Origin: Fictibacillus terranigra
GTDB lineage: Bacteria; Bacillota; Bacilli; Bacillales; Fictibacillaceae
NCBI RefSeq assembly: GCF_030412265.1
Contig: NZ_JAUHLN010000002.1
Coordinates: 372,001-436,000 of the forward strand
Length of the DNA: 64,000 nt
Direction: 5' to 3'
A model generated the notes under the pieces. That model saw nothing but the letters and a program-made list of their open reading frames with translations, had not been told where the DNA came from and did not search any database. Within the stretch, counting starts at the first letter, position 1. Every line of letters starts with the position of its first letter. The translations under genes and the position numbers were made by a program. This document shows positions 37,787 to 47,859 of this stretch, one piece after another.

Positions 37787-38005
37787 TTATACCTCATTTT
37801 CTCTTTGCTGATCAGTGGAGAAAGATGCCGTTTCACCCTCATTGCCCGGTTCTTTTTGAAAACCCTTATCGAGCTGACCAGCATTTTCAATATCTCCCGA
37901 AGCCCGGTATCCTGCTACTTCCTCATTGCTGGTTGTTCCATATAGACCCATGCCACCGAGCTGTGCTCGTACGTTTTCCTCAATTTTATCTTTTTTATCG
38001 GCCAT
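37787..38005 (-). CDS. small hydrophilic protein, unknown
   Basis: 72 residues, MADKKDKIEENVRAQLGG then ..GLYGTTSNEEVAGYRASGDI.., with an acidic and Gly/Gln-rich tail. It resembles small Bacillus proteins of spores or stress responses, but I cannot name the family. GGAGGTGAACAAA precedes the ATG at 38005, a strong signal; the frame is open to 38014. Confidence 0.65.
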   Translation of the reverse strand: MADKKDKIEENVRAQLGGMGLYGTTSNEEVAGYRASGDIENAGQLDKGFQKEPGNEGETASFSTDQQRENEV

Positions 38006-38186
38006 TTTGTTCACCTCCGCTTGTTGTTAATGTAACCAACAATTAGTAAGGTATGTAAGAAATAATAAGGTTTCGGCTCAAATTATGATCCCTTTTCATG
38101 CACTGATTAGAATACGAATGAAACCACTTTATTGAAGTATAGTTTTATTTTTTTTTGTAACTATATTAAATGGAGGTGGTTTGAAA

Positions 38187-38336
38187 ATGAAAAAAAATGG
38201 AGATTCTCCAAATACAATCAAATATAGTATATGGAATACACGGACGGATGAAAATCAACCTGGAAATAAAGAAAAGTATACTGAGTCAATGGACAGATCT
38301 AACCTAGAATCAAAAACAGCTGACAATCAAGAATAA
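38187..38336 (+). CDS. small hydrophilic peptide, unknown
   Basis: 49 residues (MKKNGDSPNTIKYSIWNTRT ..), highly polar with no membrane segment. A good ribosome site (TGGAGGTGG, 7-base spacer) and an AT-rich promoter-like upstream support a real gene. No family recognised. It is divergent from the small gene at 37787-38005. Confidence 0.55.
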   Translation: MKKNGDSPNTIKYSIWNTRTDENQPGNKEKYTESMDRSNLESKTADNQE

Positions 38337-39096
38337 CAATCACGCCCGGCTCGTGGGACGTACTGTTGAATAAGCCGATCTTGTTTAAGCAATGTATCGG
38401 ATAAAATAAAAATGAAGTTAGTGTAAAACACAAAAACAATCACCCCGGTATCAGGGGTTTTGAATCTTAATTGTTCACGTTCCCAAGGATGAACTAGTGT
38501 GCGGAACATATCCTGTATTCACAAGTTCTGTCGAACGATTAAGAAATTCCTTATTAATAAGGATTTACTTTATCATTCATTGATTATAAGGGATAAAGCA
38601 GTCAAGAAGATGACCCACCACTTTCCCAGTGGTTGTTATAGTGAAGTGCTTATATGAGGGACAGCATGGAAAAACAAAATAGAAAGATCTTAAAATAGGT
38701 AACGGGGAGCCATCCCTCTACCTATTGTTTTCGAAAGTTTTCCCCAACATTCTGGCCCTTTAATGAAAATAAGCGCTAGTCCTTGTTGCAGGAAAGCGCC
38801 CGATCGGAAGGATTGTAGAATAAGACCCTATAAAGTAACATCCCCATTATGTTTCAAGCAATGAAAATGCTAAAAGCACTGCGATTTGCAGTGCTTTTTT
38901 TATTGCTAATTAATATGCTATTGCTGTTGTTTTTTTACTTTTTGTACTCCAAAAGAGAATCCGTTACCTAGATGCCCCCCATCTTTTTTGAAACGATTGT
39001 TGATAATATAACCCTTAACCAGGTACCCAGGTATGTATTCTTTAGGGTTAGATAAAAATAGAAAATATCAAATCCTTACAGATATTGGAGGAAAAT
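38337..39096. other. non-coding region with a glnA 3'-end remnant
   Basis: About 760 bases. Minus strand 38460-38515 reads MFRTLVHPWEREQ, a degraded copy of the glutamine synthetase C-terminus (see repeats). A plus-strand terminator (AAAGCACTGC..GCAGTGCTTT, 38872-38902) has no gene before it. The rest shows nothing convincing. Confidence 0.55.
38430..38515 (-). repeat. glnA 3'-end copy A (degenerate)
   Basis: Minus strand reads MFRTLVHPWEREQ, then diverges into a terminator-like ACCCCTGATACCGGGGTG. It is the oldest-looking of four copies of this unit (others at 39.8, 47.2 and 58.8 kb). Confidence 0.7.
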
Positions 39097-39603
39097 ATGA
39101 TTTATATTTATAATGATTATGGCGGAACACATACTACTTCTTTAGCTGCTGCATATCACTTGAAAGAATTACAAAGCAATAAGCCCCTTACAACCGAAGA
39201 TATCTTAAGTGTCCGTTATTTTAATAAACTTAATACATCAGACATGGGTACAATTATATTTCATGGTTTGGATGAAGAAGGAGATTCAGTTTATACAATT
39301 GGTCGAGGAAATTCAAAAGTGTTAGTTCCGAGCCTAGAAAATTTAAGCTTATTGTTACAGGAAAAATTTAATCAAGATGAAAAGATAATCTTTTCAAATA
39401 CATCCCCAACTGTACCCTTTGCCATGACAATTGGAGGTTTATTATCCAGAAGGCTAAAAATGGATTCACTGGGTGTTCCTTTACTTGTTAAAGGTGCTAA
39501 GCAGGCAAAAGGCGAAATTATTAGATTAGTTCAACATACAAAAGAAAAAGCTCGTTCTACCCACGAAAAGGTACTCGTGTTAGAAAACACCCATATTCAA
39601 TAG
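39097..39603 (+). CDS. DUF3189 family protein
   Basis: 168 residues. MIYIYNDYGGTHTTSLAAAY at the N-terminus is the signature of DUF3189, a P-loop-like family of unknown function in Firmicutes. TTGGAGGAAAAT precedes the ATG at 39097; the open frame begins four codons earlier. It stands alone between remnants. Confidence 0.8.
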   Translation: MIYIYNDYGGTHTTSLAAAYHLKELQSNKPLTTEDILSVRYFNKLNTSDMGTIIFHGLDEEGDSVYTIGRGNSKVLVPSLENLSLLLQEKFNQDEKIIFSNTSPTVPFAMTIGGLLSRRLKMDSLGVPLLVKGAKQAKGEIIRLVQHTKEKARSTHEKVLVLENTHIQ

Positions 39604-40122
39604 TTTTTTTGGGTGCAAGGTTTAAAGTTTACGGCCTGCCTGTGGAATGCTTTCCAACAAACCTTTGCTCTATGCCACATGACTGACCGGTGTGGAACTT
39701 GTGGCAATAAACGTTATAATCTGTTAAATATTCCGATTCGGAGCACATGTATCTCTCCTCAATAAGAAGCGGTTCCATCTTCGGCAGTAGGCGCATCGCC
39801 GCTTGCACTGAACAAATTAAGAACAGCATAAAAAACCCCTCCATACCAATGGTATCAAAGGGTTTCTTTATTTTAATAAATGCACATAGATTGGTCGAGA
39901 TTTTGGTCCATCATATTACCTTACATTCTGATAATCCGTACATGTTCAATTGACCTTAAACGTTCTAGGACCACCTTTAGTTTTCGGCGTCCAAAATTAA
40001 TGGATCTCCATCAGTAAGTAGGACGTTATAAATTTCAGGTGTTCTTTCAGGATAATCCAATCTTCACTTACATCAGACATGGCATCTTTTATATCTCAGC
40101 GAAATAGGCCATATTGTGAGAA
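39604..40122. other. non-coding region with a glnA-type terminator remnant
   Basis: No supported gene. The 71-codon minus frame at 39629-39844 lacks a ribosome site and a recognisable product. The glnA-type terminator remnant (39820-39866) and GGTC-type repeats (39890-39912) lie here. Confidence 0.5.
39820..39866 (-). repeat. glnA terminator remnant (copy D)
   Basis: AAAAACCCCTCCATACC..GGTATCAAAGGGTTTC matches about 35 of 40 bases of the terminator in copies B and C. The coding part is not recognisable. Confidence 0.6.
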
Positions 40123-41004
40123 TCATGTGAAATGTTCGTTTAACCATAAGGTCGATGCTGCTATAAATTTTTCGGCAGCTGGCGGAAGATTTTTGAAGGA
40201 TATCGAACCGATGCCGATGGACGAAATTGCTCGATCATCTGAAAGGGGTATTTTCCTTACTCCATCAGGAAGATTATGTAAAGCAATGTCTGGCAGGATC
40301 GCTACACCAAGGGAGTTTTTTGCCATAGAGATAACAGCCTGTTCATCATCTAAACGAAAAGCAATTTCAGGAGAAAGTTTATTTGATTTCAACATATCAT
40401 GGATGATTTTAAGGGTAGAATTTTGGAGAATCAGCTTCTCTTCATTCAGTGCATTTGGCTTTATAGAATTTTCGGCACCAAGATGGTGGGTTTCCGGCAC
40501 AACACAGCAAAACGCTTCTCGCTTTAAATGGAGAACCTCCAAATCGGCAGCAGGCAGCATTAAAAAACCGAAATCAACAATCCCCTGAGAAATCCACAGA
40601 GAGATTTCCTCCTGTTTCCCCTCCACAATGTCTACTTTTATATGCGGATATAGATCCATGAATTTTTTCAATATTCCAGGAAGCCATACAGCAGAAATAG
40701 ATGAAAATGTGCCGATCCTAACAGTCCCTATTTCTAGTCCAATTATTTCCCCGGCCTCCTGAAGCATCTTTTCATTTAAATATAGAATTTCCCTAATATA
40801 TAACAACATTCGCTCACCGTTTACAGTTAGCCTGATGCCTGCTTTATTACGGGTCAATAAGGAAAACCCCAGCTCTTTTTCCAAGCTGGAAATGGCATGA
40901 CTTACCCCTGATTGAGATATATTTAATGATTCACTTGCTTTTGTTAAGCTGCCAAGTTCTACTACTGTATGAAATATTTCATATTTGCCTATCGACAAAT
41001 TCAT
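40123..41004 (-). CDS. LysR-family transcriptional regulator
   Basis: 293 residues. The N-terminal helix-turn-helix (GSLTKASESLNISQSGVSHA..) and the LysR substrate-binding domain are complete. Neither effector nor targets are indicated; LysR genes usually control a divergent neighbour, but here only a ClpP remnant lies beyond. The start is at ATG 41004, very close to GAGGG; TTG three codons in would be better spaced. Confidence 0.9.
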   Translation of the reverse strand: MNLSIGKYEIFHTVVELGSLTKASESLNISQSGVSHAISSLEKELGFSLLTRNKAGIRLTVNGERMLLYIREILYLNEKMLQEAGEIIGLEIGTVRIGTFSSISAVWLPGILKKFMDLYPHIKVDIVEGKQEEISLWISQGIVDFGFLMLPAADLEVLHLKREAFCCVVPETHHLGAENSIKPNALNEEKLILQNSTLKIIHDMLKSNKLSPEIAFRLDDEQAVISMAKNSLGVAILPDIALHNLPDGVRKIPLSDDRAISSIGIGSISFKNLPPAAEKFIAASTLWLNEHFT

Positions 41005-41433
41005 CCCTCTTTATATTAATTTTACTCATAATATAACATAAAAAATGAATTTTATTCATCATATTCCGACAAAAAAGGAGACTGTTTGGCAGTCTCCCTC
41101 TTGAACTATAATCATATACTCTTCAGCACTCATAAAGTAATCCCGGTCAGTATCTTTAGCCACTGCTGTGATTCTTTCCATTAAAGGGTCAGATTGTTGA
41201 TTACTATAAATCCAATCATTTCGACATAGAACTCTCTCTGTACAGCTTTGAAAAAAATAAAAAGGAATGAAATTTTATATCATATCCCTTCTATAAAAAT
41301 AGGAAGATTTTTGGTATTGAAATAACGTTGTATCAGGAAATTTTAAAAAGTCGAGAGGCTTTCAAGAGAAACAAAGACATAAGTTGCCACGAAAGGTATA
41401 GGACTAAACAAATTAATGAGAAAGGATTAAGCA
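41005..41433. other. intergenic region with a clpP remnant
   Basis: Contains a hairpin (GGAGACTG TTTGG CAGTCTCC, 41077-41098), the ClpP fragment on the minus strand, and the promoter region of the acyltransferase gene. No intact gene. Confidence 0.5.
41104..41217 (-). pseudogene. ClpP protease C-terminal remnant
   Basis: The minus strand reads DPLMERITAVAKDTDRDYFM then SAEEYMI. This is the C-terminal ClpP pattern (ER..KDTDRD.FMSAEEA..YG) with a small deletion. The catalytic Ser/His part is absent. A terminator hairpin follows. Confidence 0.7.
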
Positions 41434-42447
41434 ATGAGGATTTTATATTTAGATGCATTAAGAGTGTTTGCAACTATAGCAGTTGTTGTTTTGCACACAG
41501 CAGCCCCGTTTTTATATGAAATGAACAATATCGGTGAGCATCAATGGATGGTAATGAATGTTTTTGATTCATTCACGAGATGGTGCGTGCCAATCTTTAT
41601 CATTATTAGCGGGGCGTTGTTATTAAACGGAAAATCTGAGCCACTTAATACCTTTTTTAAAAAAAGGTCGTCCAAAGTGGTTATACCATTTATCGGCTGG
41701 AGCGTCTTTTATTATGTGTATCAGGTTTATCAAAATAAAGCGGAGTTATCCGGGACATCGTTTATTATAGCGTTTCTGGAGAACGACGTTTTTTATCATC
41801 TCTGGTTTCTTTATATGCTGCTCGGTCTTTATTTAATTGTCCCTATCCTGAAAATTTATGTACAAAACGCCAGCAATAAAAATCTTGCTTATTTTATTGT
41901 ATTATGGTTTATTGGTGCAAGTGGTTATGCCGCTGTCAAAAAGTTTTTAGGGATATCCATAGGAATTGATATTCCAGTGGTTGTCGGTTACGTTGGTTAT
42001 TTTGTACTTGGTTATTATTTAACCAAAGTAAATGTGAACAATCTATTCCGTAAATCGCTCTATATTATGGCGATTGTTGCGTTAATTGGGACCGTAGCCG
42101 GAACTTTCTATGTAACCCATCTTAGAAACGGCCAGTTTTTTGATTACTTTTATAGTTACCTTGCTCCCAATATTATCGTTTTGTCGATAGCACTTTTCAT
42201 ATTTTTTAAGCATAATTATGTAAAGATGGATCAGGCGATTCCTAGCCCCATCATTAAAGAAATCAGCAAAGCAAGTCTTGGCATTTACCTACTGCATCCT
42301 TTTATTCTTAAAATTTTACCGATTGATGCGATGTTTATACACCCTTTAGTTGGAATGTTGTTTACAAGCATGCTTGCCTTGGCTATTTCCTATTGCATTG
42401 TACGGATTTTGCAGTCCATTCCACATGTTAAAGCGCTGGTTCCATAA
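41434..42447 (+). CDS. acyltransferase 3 family membrane protein
   Basis: 337 residues with about ten membrane segments. The N-terminal YLDALRVFATIAVVVLHTAA carries the conserved Arg and His of acyltransferase-3 (OafA/YrhL-type) proteins, and ASLGIYLLHPF is the C-terminal signature. Relatives acetylate cell-surface sugars; the substrate here is unknown. GAAAGGATTAAGC precedes the ATG. A terminator lies at 42548-42583. The gene belongs to the AT-rich mobile region. Confidence 0.88.
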   Translation: MRILYLDALRVFATIAVVVLHTAAPFLYEMNNIGEHQWMVMNVFDSFTRWCVPIFIIISGALLLNGKSEPLNTFFKKRSSKVVIPFIGWSVFYYVYQVYQNKAELSGTSFIIAFLENDVFYHLWFLYMLLGLYLIVPILKIYVQNASNKNLAYFIVLWFIGASGYAAVKKFLGISIGIDIPVVVGYVGYFVLGYYLTKVNVNNLFRKSLYIMAIVALIGTVAGTFYVTHLRNGQFFDYFYSYLAPNIIVLSIALFIFFKHNYVKMDQAIPSPIIKEISKASLGIYLLHPFILKILPIDAMFIHPLVGMLFTSMLALAISYCIVRILQSIPHVKALVP

Positions 42448-42994
42448 ACGCGCGAGGCTTAAGACAAAAAAAACTTCCAAAGTGATACTATTATAAGTAC
42501 AGAATGGCTCGCAGCGTATACAATGAAAGTGAATAATTGGAATCACTATAAAGGCTATCCTTTCGAAGAGGTAGCCTTTTCTACATTTGTAATGCCAAAA
42601 CCCCTGTAAGACAGTACAAAATTTTTCGATCCTTTGAGTATTTGAGTCCAAACCTGTCACAGGTATCCTAAATCATCCGACTTTGGTTTAAAATAGGGCC
42701 ATGGAAAGATCAGCGACTTTTGGGTTTTCCTACCAAAGACATTTAAGAAGCCATCTACAACTCCTTCCCCCATATTCTGACCCATCTTACATTGACCTCC
42801 ATAATGATTGAGAGCTGTAAAAGAGGCTCTGGCATAATCAGCAAGATGGGTCATCAGGATTTGCCAACGGATAAAAGTTAAAAAACCGCCCATCTGCTGA
42901 TGGAGCGGTTCATTTTACTTTTAATTATTTTCGTTCTTTTGTTGAACCTGAGGTGCAAATTTATATCCATTAAAGGAATATGTGATAAATTCAT
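42448..42994. other. intergenic region with two terminators
   Basis: A plus-strand terminator (AAAGGCTA..TAGCCTTTT, about 42548-42583) follows the acyltransferase gene. A second hairpin, AACCGCCCATC TGCT GATGGAGCGGTT (42884-42912), has A and T runs. The minus frame at 42657-42893 has no ribosome site or recognisable product. Confidence 0.5.
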
Positions 42995-43195
42995 CTAGTC
43001 TTTGTAATTCCGTGTCATATTCTTATACCAGTCACCATCAGGATAAACAACTGCCGCTGGACCATCTTGGCATCGGCCATTACATAGTGTCAGTGTGGTA
43101 TGAATTTCGTTTGTTAACCCCAGCCCTTTTGATTCACTTCTAATCGCTTTCGTGGTTTCTTCAGCCCCGTTGCATAATAATACTTGTTTAGTCAC
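42995..43195 (-). CDS. short thioredoxin-like [2Fe-2S] ferredoxin
   Basis: 66 residues. MTKQVLLCNGAEETTKAIRS and LTLCNGRCQDGPAAVVYPDG match (2Fe-2S) ferredoxin-domain proteins. The usual CxGxxC segment near the N-terminus appears shortened, and the C-terminus ends early, so only three cysteines remain; cluster binding is doubtful. It starts at a GTG that overlaps the previous stop and is thus coupled to the copper operon. It may be decaying. Confidence 0.6.
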   Translation of the reverse strand: MTKQVLLCNGAEETTKAIRSESKGLGLTNEIHTTLTLCNGRCQDGPAAVVYPDGDWYKNMTRNYKD

Positions 43196-44037
43196 ACCTG
43201 ACCGTGAATGTTTTCCTTCACTTCAATAACAAAAGGATATACATTGACCTTGCCATTGAATTTAAATTCCGCCCAGATTTTATACACGCCTGGTTGATCA
43301 AATTGGGTCTCAAATTTTGTTTCCTTCTCTGAAACAGGATGTACATGAACGTATTTATCTCCTTTTTCATCTAAGATGACCACATGGCCAAGCGCCCCTA
43401 AATAAGGTTGTGGGGTGCCTTTATTAAACGAGAAGCTCAATGTGACGGGTTCTTTTGCTTTAAACGTGTCTGGTGTCATGGTGACCGTATGATCGCCTAT
43501 TGTTTTCGCAAAGGTTGTTTCTGGTTTTAAGGTTGCATCTTTATCATGCGCATGATTCGTTCCTACTTCTATCGGTAATGGCTTCACCATGTATTCTTTA
43601 TTTTTCGGTTTAATGTCGATAAACGCTTTGTAAGTACCGTCCGACAGTTTCTTCGCCACCTGGAATTGCCCTTTTCCTATTTTCTCTGGATGCAAATGGT
43701 AATACTGTTTTAAATCCTCACTAACGATAATCAAATGCATGTTTTTCTCATGGTTCACTTCTAGTTGGTCAACGGGTTCCCCGACCTTATCTTTTAACTC
43801 AATACGCATCTTTCCATCTGCATGAACAATCATAGGGTCTACTTCACTTTCTGTTTGCATCCCATCGTTATGTTCTTCATGGCTTCCATGTTCACCCGGT
43901 TCTTTTGAAGAATTGTGTTCGGTATGATTGTCTGTTGGATTACCAGCTAATGATGCGTAAACAGAATATCCTCCGATCACTAGTGCAAGGATGATAACAG
44001 CCGATAATGCCCAACGTATGACGAAATTATTTTGCAC
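43192..44037 (-). CDS. membrane-anchored His-rich protein of the copper operon (FixH/YtkA-like domains)
   Basis: 281 residues. One N-terminal membrane segment (WALSAVIILALVIGGYSVYA) is followed by a His/Glu-rich linker (about residues 36-60, possible metal ligands) and two beta-sandwich-like domains with HLIIVSEDLKQYYHLHPE and YLGALGHVVILDEKGDKYVH. The paired His motifs suggest extracellular copper handling; this is inferred from content and operon position. The start is GTG with AAGGGGG 9 bases upstream. copA ends 15 bases before it. Confidence 0.75.
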   Translation of the reverse strand: MQNNFVIRWALSAVIILALVIGGYSVYASLAGNPTDNHTEHNSSKEPGEHGSHEEHNDGMQTESEVDPMIVHADGKMRIELKDKVGEPVDQLEVNHEKNMHLIIVSEDLKQYYHLHPEKIGKGQFQVAKKLSDGTYKAFIDIKPKNKEYMVKPLPIEVGTNHAHDKDATLKPETTFAKTIGDHTVTMTPDTFKAKEPVTLSFSFNKGTPQPYLGALGHVVILDEKGDKYVHVHPVSEKETKFETQFDQPGVYKIWAEFKFNGKVNVYPFVIEVKENIHGQV

Positions 44038-44052
44038 TGCTGAAAGCCCCCT

Positions 44053-46473
44053 TTACAATTTCACTTTTTGTAATCTTAATGCGTTTAGTACAACCGAAAC
44101 GGAGCTAAAGGCCATCGCTGCTCCCGCAAGCCATGGTGCTAAAAATCCAAGAGCTGCAACAGGTATACCCAACACGTTGTAGCCAAACGCCCAGAACAGA
44201 TTTTGTTTGATGTTTCGAATCGTTTTCTTACTCATATAAATGGCATCCGCTATACTGTTCAGATCGCCCCTTATTAACGTGACATCGGCAGCTTCCATCG
44301 CCACATCGGTCCCGGTTCCGATGGCCATTCCGATATCTGCAAGGGCAAGAGCCGGCGCATCATTAATGCCGTCTCCTACCATAGCCACCGTTTTGCCTTG
44401 TTGCTGCAGCTTTTTCACTTCTTCCGCTTTTCCTTCCGGTAAAATTTCAGCAATGACATGGTGTATTCCCACCTCTTGTGCAATAGCGTCCGCTGTCTGT
44501 TGATTGTCACCAGTAATCATGATGACCTTGAGACCCATACTCTTCAAACGAGAAACAGCTCGCTGAGAAGTATCTTTGATGGTATCAGCTACAGCGATAA
44601 TCCCCGCATAGTTGTTTTCAATTGCAATCATCATCGCCGTTTTTCCATTCCGCTCGAGTTCTTCCATGGCCGTATCTGCGTCGTGAATGGTGATGTTGTT
44701 TTCTTTCATCAATTTACGTGTACCGATGAATATCTTTTTATCGTCAACAACAGCTTGAATGCCATATCCTGGGATCGCATCGAATTCACTGGATGAAGGC
44801 AGTTGTATTCCTTTCTCCTGAATTCCTTGTACGATGGCTTGAGCCAGAGGATGTTCTGAATTTTTCTCTGCAGCACCCACTAATTTTAGGACTTCTTCTT
44901 CTGTAAACGGCTGCATTAGGATAACATCGGTTAATTCTGGTGTCCCATTGGTCACGGTTCCTGTTTTATCTAATATGATCGTATCAATCCTGTGAGTTGT
45001 TTCTAAATGTTCCCCGCCCTTAAACAATATCCCATATTCGGCCGAACGACCTGATCCGGCCATTATGGATGTTGGCGTAGCTAAACCCAAGGCACAAGGA
45101 CAAGCAATAACGAGTACGGCTATAAGTTTTTCAAGAGCTGCAGCAAAATCCCCTGGGCTTACCCATAGGTACCAAATCAAGAAAGTTAAAACAGCAATTC
45201 CCACCACGATGGGTACGAAAACCCCTGAGATCTTATCCGCTAAGCGTTGAATCGGCGCTTTTGACCCCTGAGCCTCTTCTACCACCTTGATAATTTGGGC
45301 CAATGCTGTATCGCGGCCCACTTTGATAGCTTTGATTTTTAAGAAACCGTTCTTATTGATAGTGGCCCCATTCACGGAATCTCCCACCGTTTTATCGATC
45401 GGTACACTTTCACCTGTGAGCATTGATTCATCCAAAGCTGAACGTCCCTCAATAATTTCACCATCCACAGGAACTTTTTCGCCGGGTTTGATATAAACCA
45501 CATCACCCACTTCTACTTCTTCAATGGGAATTTCTTTTTCTTCCCCGTTTCGAACGACAATCGCTGTTTTAGCCTGTAAACCCATTAACTTTTTGATGGC
45601 TTCAGACGATCGTCCTTTTGCTTTTGCTTCAAAGAGCTTTCCGAGTAAAATTAGCGTGATTAACACAGCAGAAGTTTCAAAATAGAGCTCAACCATTACT
45701 CCATTGGAACCCATTGAGAGAACGGAGAGATACAGACTATAAAAATAGGCGGCTGAAGTGCCTAATGCTACAAGCACATCCATATTGGCACTTTTATTTC
45801 TTAACGCTTTATACGCTCCAATATAAAATTGTTTACCGACAACAAATTGTACAGGAGTTGCCAGTGCCAGCTGGACCCATGGATTCATAAACATCTCAGG
45901 CATGTAGATAAAGGATGTAAATTCAAAGTGAGAGACCATCGCCCAAAGTAAAGGGATCGATAATATAAGAGAGAATATGAACTTCCCTTTTTGTTTTTCA
46001 ATCTCTAGTGCACGATGATCCCCTTGTTCCTGATCATTTTCCTTTTTAAGGCTTGCATCGTAACCTAAATTTTGAACCTTTTTCACCATGTCAGCAATCG
46101 ACACTTCACCCGGATTGTATTCAACCGCTGCGGTTTCCAAAGCTAAATTCACATTCGCTCTGTTTACACCGGGAAGCTTATTTAATCCTTTCTCGATTCG
46201 GGTGGAGCATGCTGCGCACGTCATTCCAGAGATATTAAATTCTGTTTTCTCTGAGACCGTCCCGTAACCTAAATCCTCTATCTTTTTTTGCAAGTCGGAT
46301 ACTGTAATAACCGTTGGATCATAAGAGACGGTCGATTTTTCTAGTGCAAGATTCACATTAGCTTGGTTAACACCCTCTAGTTTATTCAACCCTTTTTCAA
46401 TACGAATCGCACAAGCAGCACAGGTCATACCCGTGATTTGCAAGTTGGTTTCTTTTGATTTTGCAGATTCCAT
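44053..46473 (-). CDS. copA: copper-exporting P-type ATPase CopA
   Basis: 806 residues. Two N-terminal metal-binding domains each have GMTCAAC. Then eight membrane segments with the CPC motif ([15 protein letters not shown]), the phosphorylation site DKTGT and the hinge [10 protein letters not shown]. It pumps Cu(I) out of the cytosol and receives it from CopZ. The ATG at 46473 has TAGGAGGTAAAGGA upstream; the frame is open to 46539. A CsoR-type palindrome lies just upstream (46487-46507). Confidence 0.96.
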   Translation of the reverse strand: MESAKSKETNLQITGMTCAACAIRIEKGLNKLEGVNQANVNLALEKSTVSYDPTVITVSDLQKKIEDLGYGTVSEKTEFNISGMTCAACSTRIEKGLNKLPGVNRANVNLALETAAVEYNPGEVSIADMVKKVQNLGYDASLKKENDQEQGDHRALEIEKQKGKFIFSLILSIPLLWAMVSHFEFTSFIYMPEMFMNPWVQLALATPVQFVVGKQFYIGAYKALRNKSANMDVLVALGTSAAYFYSLYLSVLSMGSNGVMVELYFETSAVLITLILLGKLFEAKAKGRSSEAIKKLMGLQAKTAIVVRNGEEKEIPIEEVEVGDVVYIKPGEKVPVDGEIIEGRSALDESMLTGESVPIDKTVGDSVNGATINKNGFLKIKAIKVGRDTALAQIIKVVEEAQGSKAPIQRLADKISGVFVPIVVGIAVLTFLIWYLWVSPGDFAAALEKLIAVLVIACPCALGLATPTSIMAGSGRSAEYGILFKGGEHLETTHRIDTIILDKTGTVTNGTPELTDVILMQPFTEEEVLKLVGAAEKNSEHPLAQAIVQGIQEKGIQLPSSSEFDAIPGYGIQAVVDDKKIFIGTRKLMKENNITIHDADTAMEELERNGKTAMMIAIENNYAGIIAVADTIKDTSQRAVSRLKSMGLKVIMITGDNQQTADAIAQEVGIHHVIAEILPEGKAEEVKKLQQQGKTVAMVGDGINDAPALALADIGMAIGTGTDVAMEAADVTLIRGDLNSIADAIYMSKKTIRNIKQNLFWAFGYNVLGIPVAALGFLAPWLAGAAMAFSSVSVVLNALRLQKVKL

Positions 46474-46486
46474 TCCTTTACCTCCT

Positions 46487-46507
46487 ATATACCTATATAG
46501 GGTATAT
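46487..46507. promoter_or_regulatory. putative CsoR operator before copA
   Basis: The palindrome ATATACC TATATAG GGTATAT lies between copZ and copA. It resembles CsoR sites (TACC..GGTA type). Confidence 0.6.
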
Positions 46508-46550
46508 TTAGATTCAAAAGATAGCGTGCTAAACAGCACGCAAGTTTATC

Positions 46551-46757
46551 TTAGGCCACATCGTATCCTTGGTCATCGATTGTTTCTTTAATTTTTTCTA
46601 AGGAAACTTTATTTGAATCGAACGTAACATCTACTTTTCCTTCGCTTAAGTTAACCTTTACTTCGGTTACACCAGCCAGTTTACCCACGTTTCCTTCAAT
46701 AGCATTCACACAATGATTGCAAGACATCCCTTTAACCTTCAACGTTTTCTTTTCCAT
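46551..46757 (-). CDS. copZ: copper chaperone CopZ
   Basis: 68 residues, one ferredoxin-like HMA fold with the copper motif GMSCNHC. It carries Cu(I) to CopA. It is the second gene of csoR-copZ-copA, with 19 bp after csoR. Confidence 0.95.
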   Translation of the reverse strand: MEKKTLKVKGMSCNHCVNAIEGNVGKLAGVTEVKVNLSEGKVDVTFDSNKVSLEKIKETIDDQGYDVA

Positions 46758-46776
46758 TTTATTTACCTCACTTTTC

Positions 46777-47106
46777 TTATTTCATTAATTTTTTAACCGT
46801 GACAAGAAACTCATCCAGCACTGCATCATCGCCTTCTTGAATTCGCTCTAACACACAACTTTTCAGATGACCTTCTAGCAATATTTTTCCGACACTATTT
46901 AGCGCAGATTGTATAGCAGATAATTGAGTAAGTACGTCATCACAATAGGTGTCACGCTCAATTAACCCTTTTACGCCGCGAATCTGTCCTTCAATACGAT
47001 TTAAGCGTGTTGTTAAATTATTTTTTACTTTATCAGAATGATGACTTTTACGTTCTTCATGGGCACAACAGCTTTCTTCTAGTTCTTCTGAAGTGTTAAG
47101 TTCCAT
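46777..47106 (-). CDS. csoR: copper-sensing repressor CsoR
   Basis: 109 residues. The Cu(I) ligands Cys-His-Cys are present (DTYCDDVL and LLEGHLKSCV), and RLNRIEGQIRGVKGLIE is the DNA-binding helix region. CsoR leaves its operator when it binds Cu(I) and so induces the operon. The N-terminus has extra Cys and His (EESCCAHEERKSHH). AAGGAGGTGACACCCC precedes the ATG. Confidence 0.93.
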   Translation of the reverse strand: MELNTSEELEESCCAHEERKSHHSDKVKNNLTTRLNRIEGQIRGVKGLIERDTYCDDVLTQLSAIQSALNSVGKILLEGHLKSCVLERIQEGDDAVLDEFLVTVKKLMK

Positions 47107-47135
47107 GGGGTGTCACCTCCTTTTTTACATAATAC

Positions 47136-47154
47136 TATACCCCCCTACCCTATG
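47136..47154. promoter_or_regulatory. putative CsoR operator before csoR
   Basis: TATACCCCCCTACCCTATG overlaps the expected csoR promoter. The GC tract bounded by TAT/ATA is like known CsoR sites, though the symmetry is poor. Confidence 0.5.
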
Positions 47155-47208
47155 TAAAGCCCAGCAGTTTCACTCAAAGTGCCATTGGCACGCAAAGTAA
47201 AACATATG

Positions 47209-47316
47209 AAAACAAAAACCCCTTAACACCAATGGTGTCAAGGGGTTTTTTTAGTCTTAATACATGGACATATATTGTTCACGTTCCCAAGGGTGAACTT
47301 GTGTGCGGAACATATA
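47209..47316 (-). repeat. glnA 3'-end copy B (probable attachment site)
   Basis: Minus strand encodes MFRTQVHPWEREQYMSMY then stop: the C-terminus of glutamine synthetase. Its terminator follows (CCCCTTGACACCATTGGTG..GGGG). Positions 47209-47248 are identical to 58760-58799 of copy C. Confidence 0.85.
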
Positions 47317-47859
47317 CTGCGTGTCTTTCTATGCTTGATGATGACTAAAACCCGCATGAAATCAACACTATTGCAAAGTAAGCACATATTTAAATACATT
47401 AAAGTTGAAGCTCAGGTGGTCAAAAAGTGGTCAGTTTGGTGGTCAATTTTTCATCCTTTAACTGAACCATTCCACCACTTTCATATAATACAGCTCCTTT
47501 TCAACAGAGAAATAGTGCATAGTAGTATATTTTTGACCCAATAATCATGTTTCACAGAACCTGAAACCAATATTTTTACCATCTCTTCTCTCAATAGAAA
47601 TTCTCCATAATTAATGCCTCCATTTGTTGCGAGTAAAATAATAGGTAAATAGGAAGCTAATCAATATAAACGGAAAGATAAAGAATCCTAGAGTAGCCTA
47701 TATGTTTTCACTAATTGAAATTCTTCAGTAACCTTGTTTTCATTTACCACATAAACATAAACCAAATGCTCAATCTCAGTGTAATCATCGTAACGAATGG
47801 CTTGCAAAATGTCTGCTGGTGAATTTGTCACAATAATAAACCTTACAGCATCGTTGGCC

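Noticed and set aside
38327-38509. A separate 60-residue gene on the minus strand
   Set aside because: Its start is a copy of the glutamine synthetase C-terminus and the rest is terminator-derived; there is no ribosome site.
39629-39844. 71-codon minus-strand ORF
   Set aside because: No ribosome site; its first codons derive from the glnA-type terminator remnant.
47209-47248. CRISPR repeat or transposon end, from the repeated 40-base sequence
   Set aside because: It occurs next to the same glnA codons each time, tens of kilobases apart, and is a terminator hairpin, so an attachment-site duplication explains it better.
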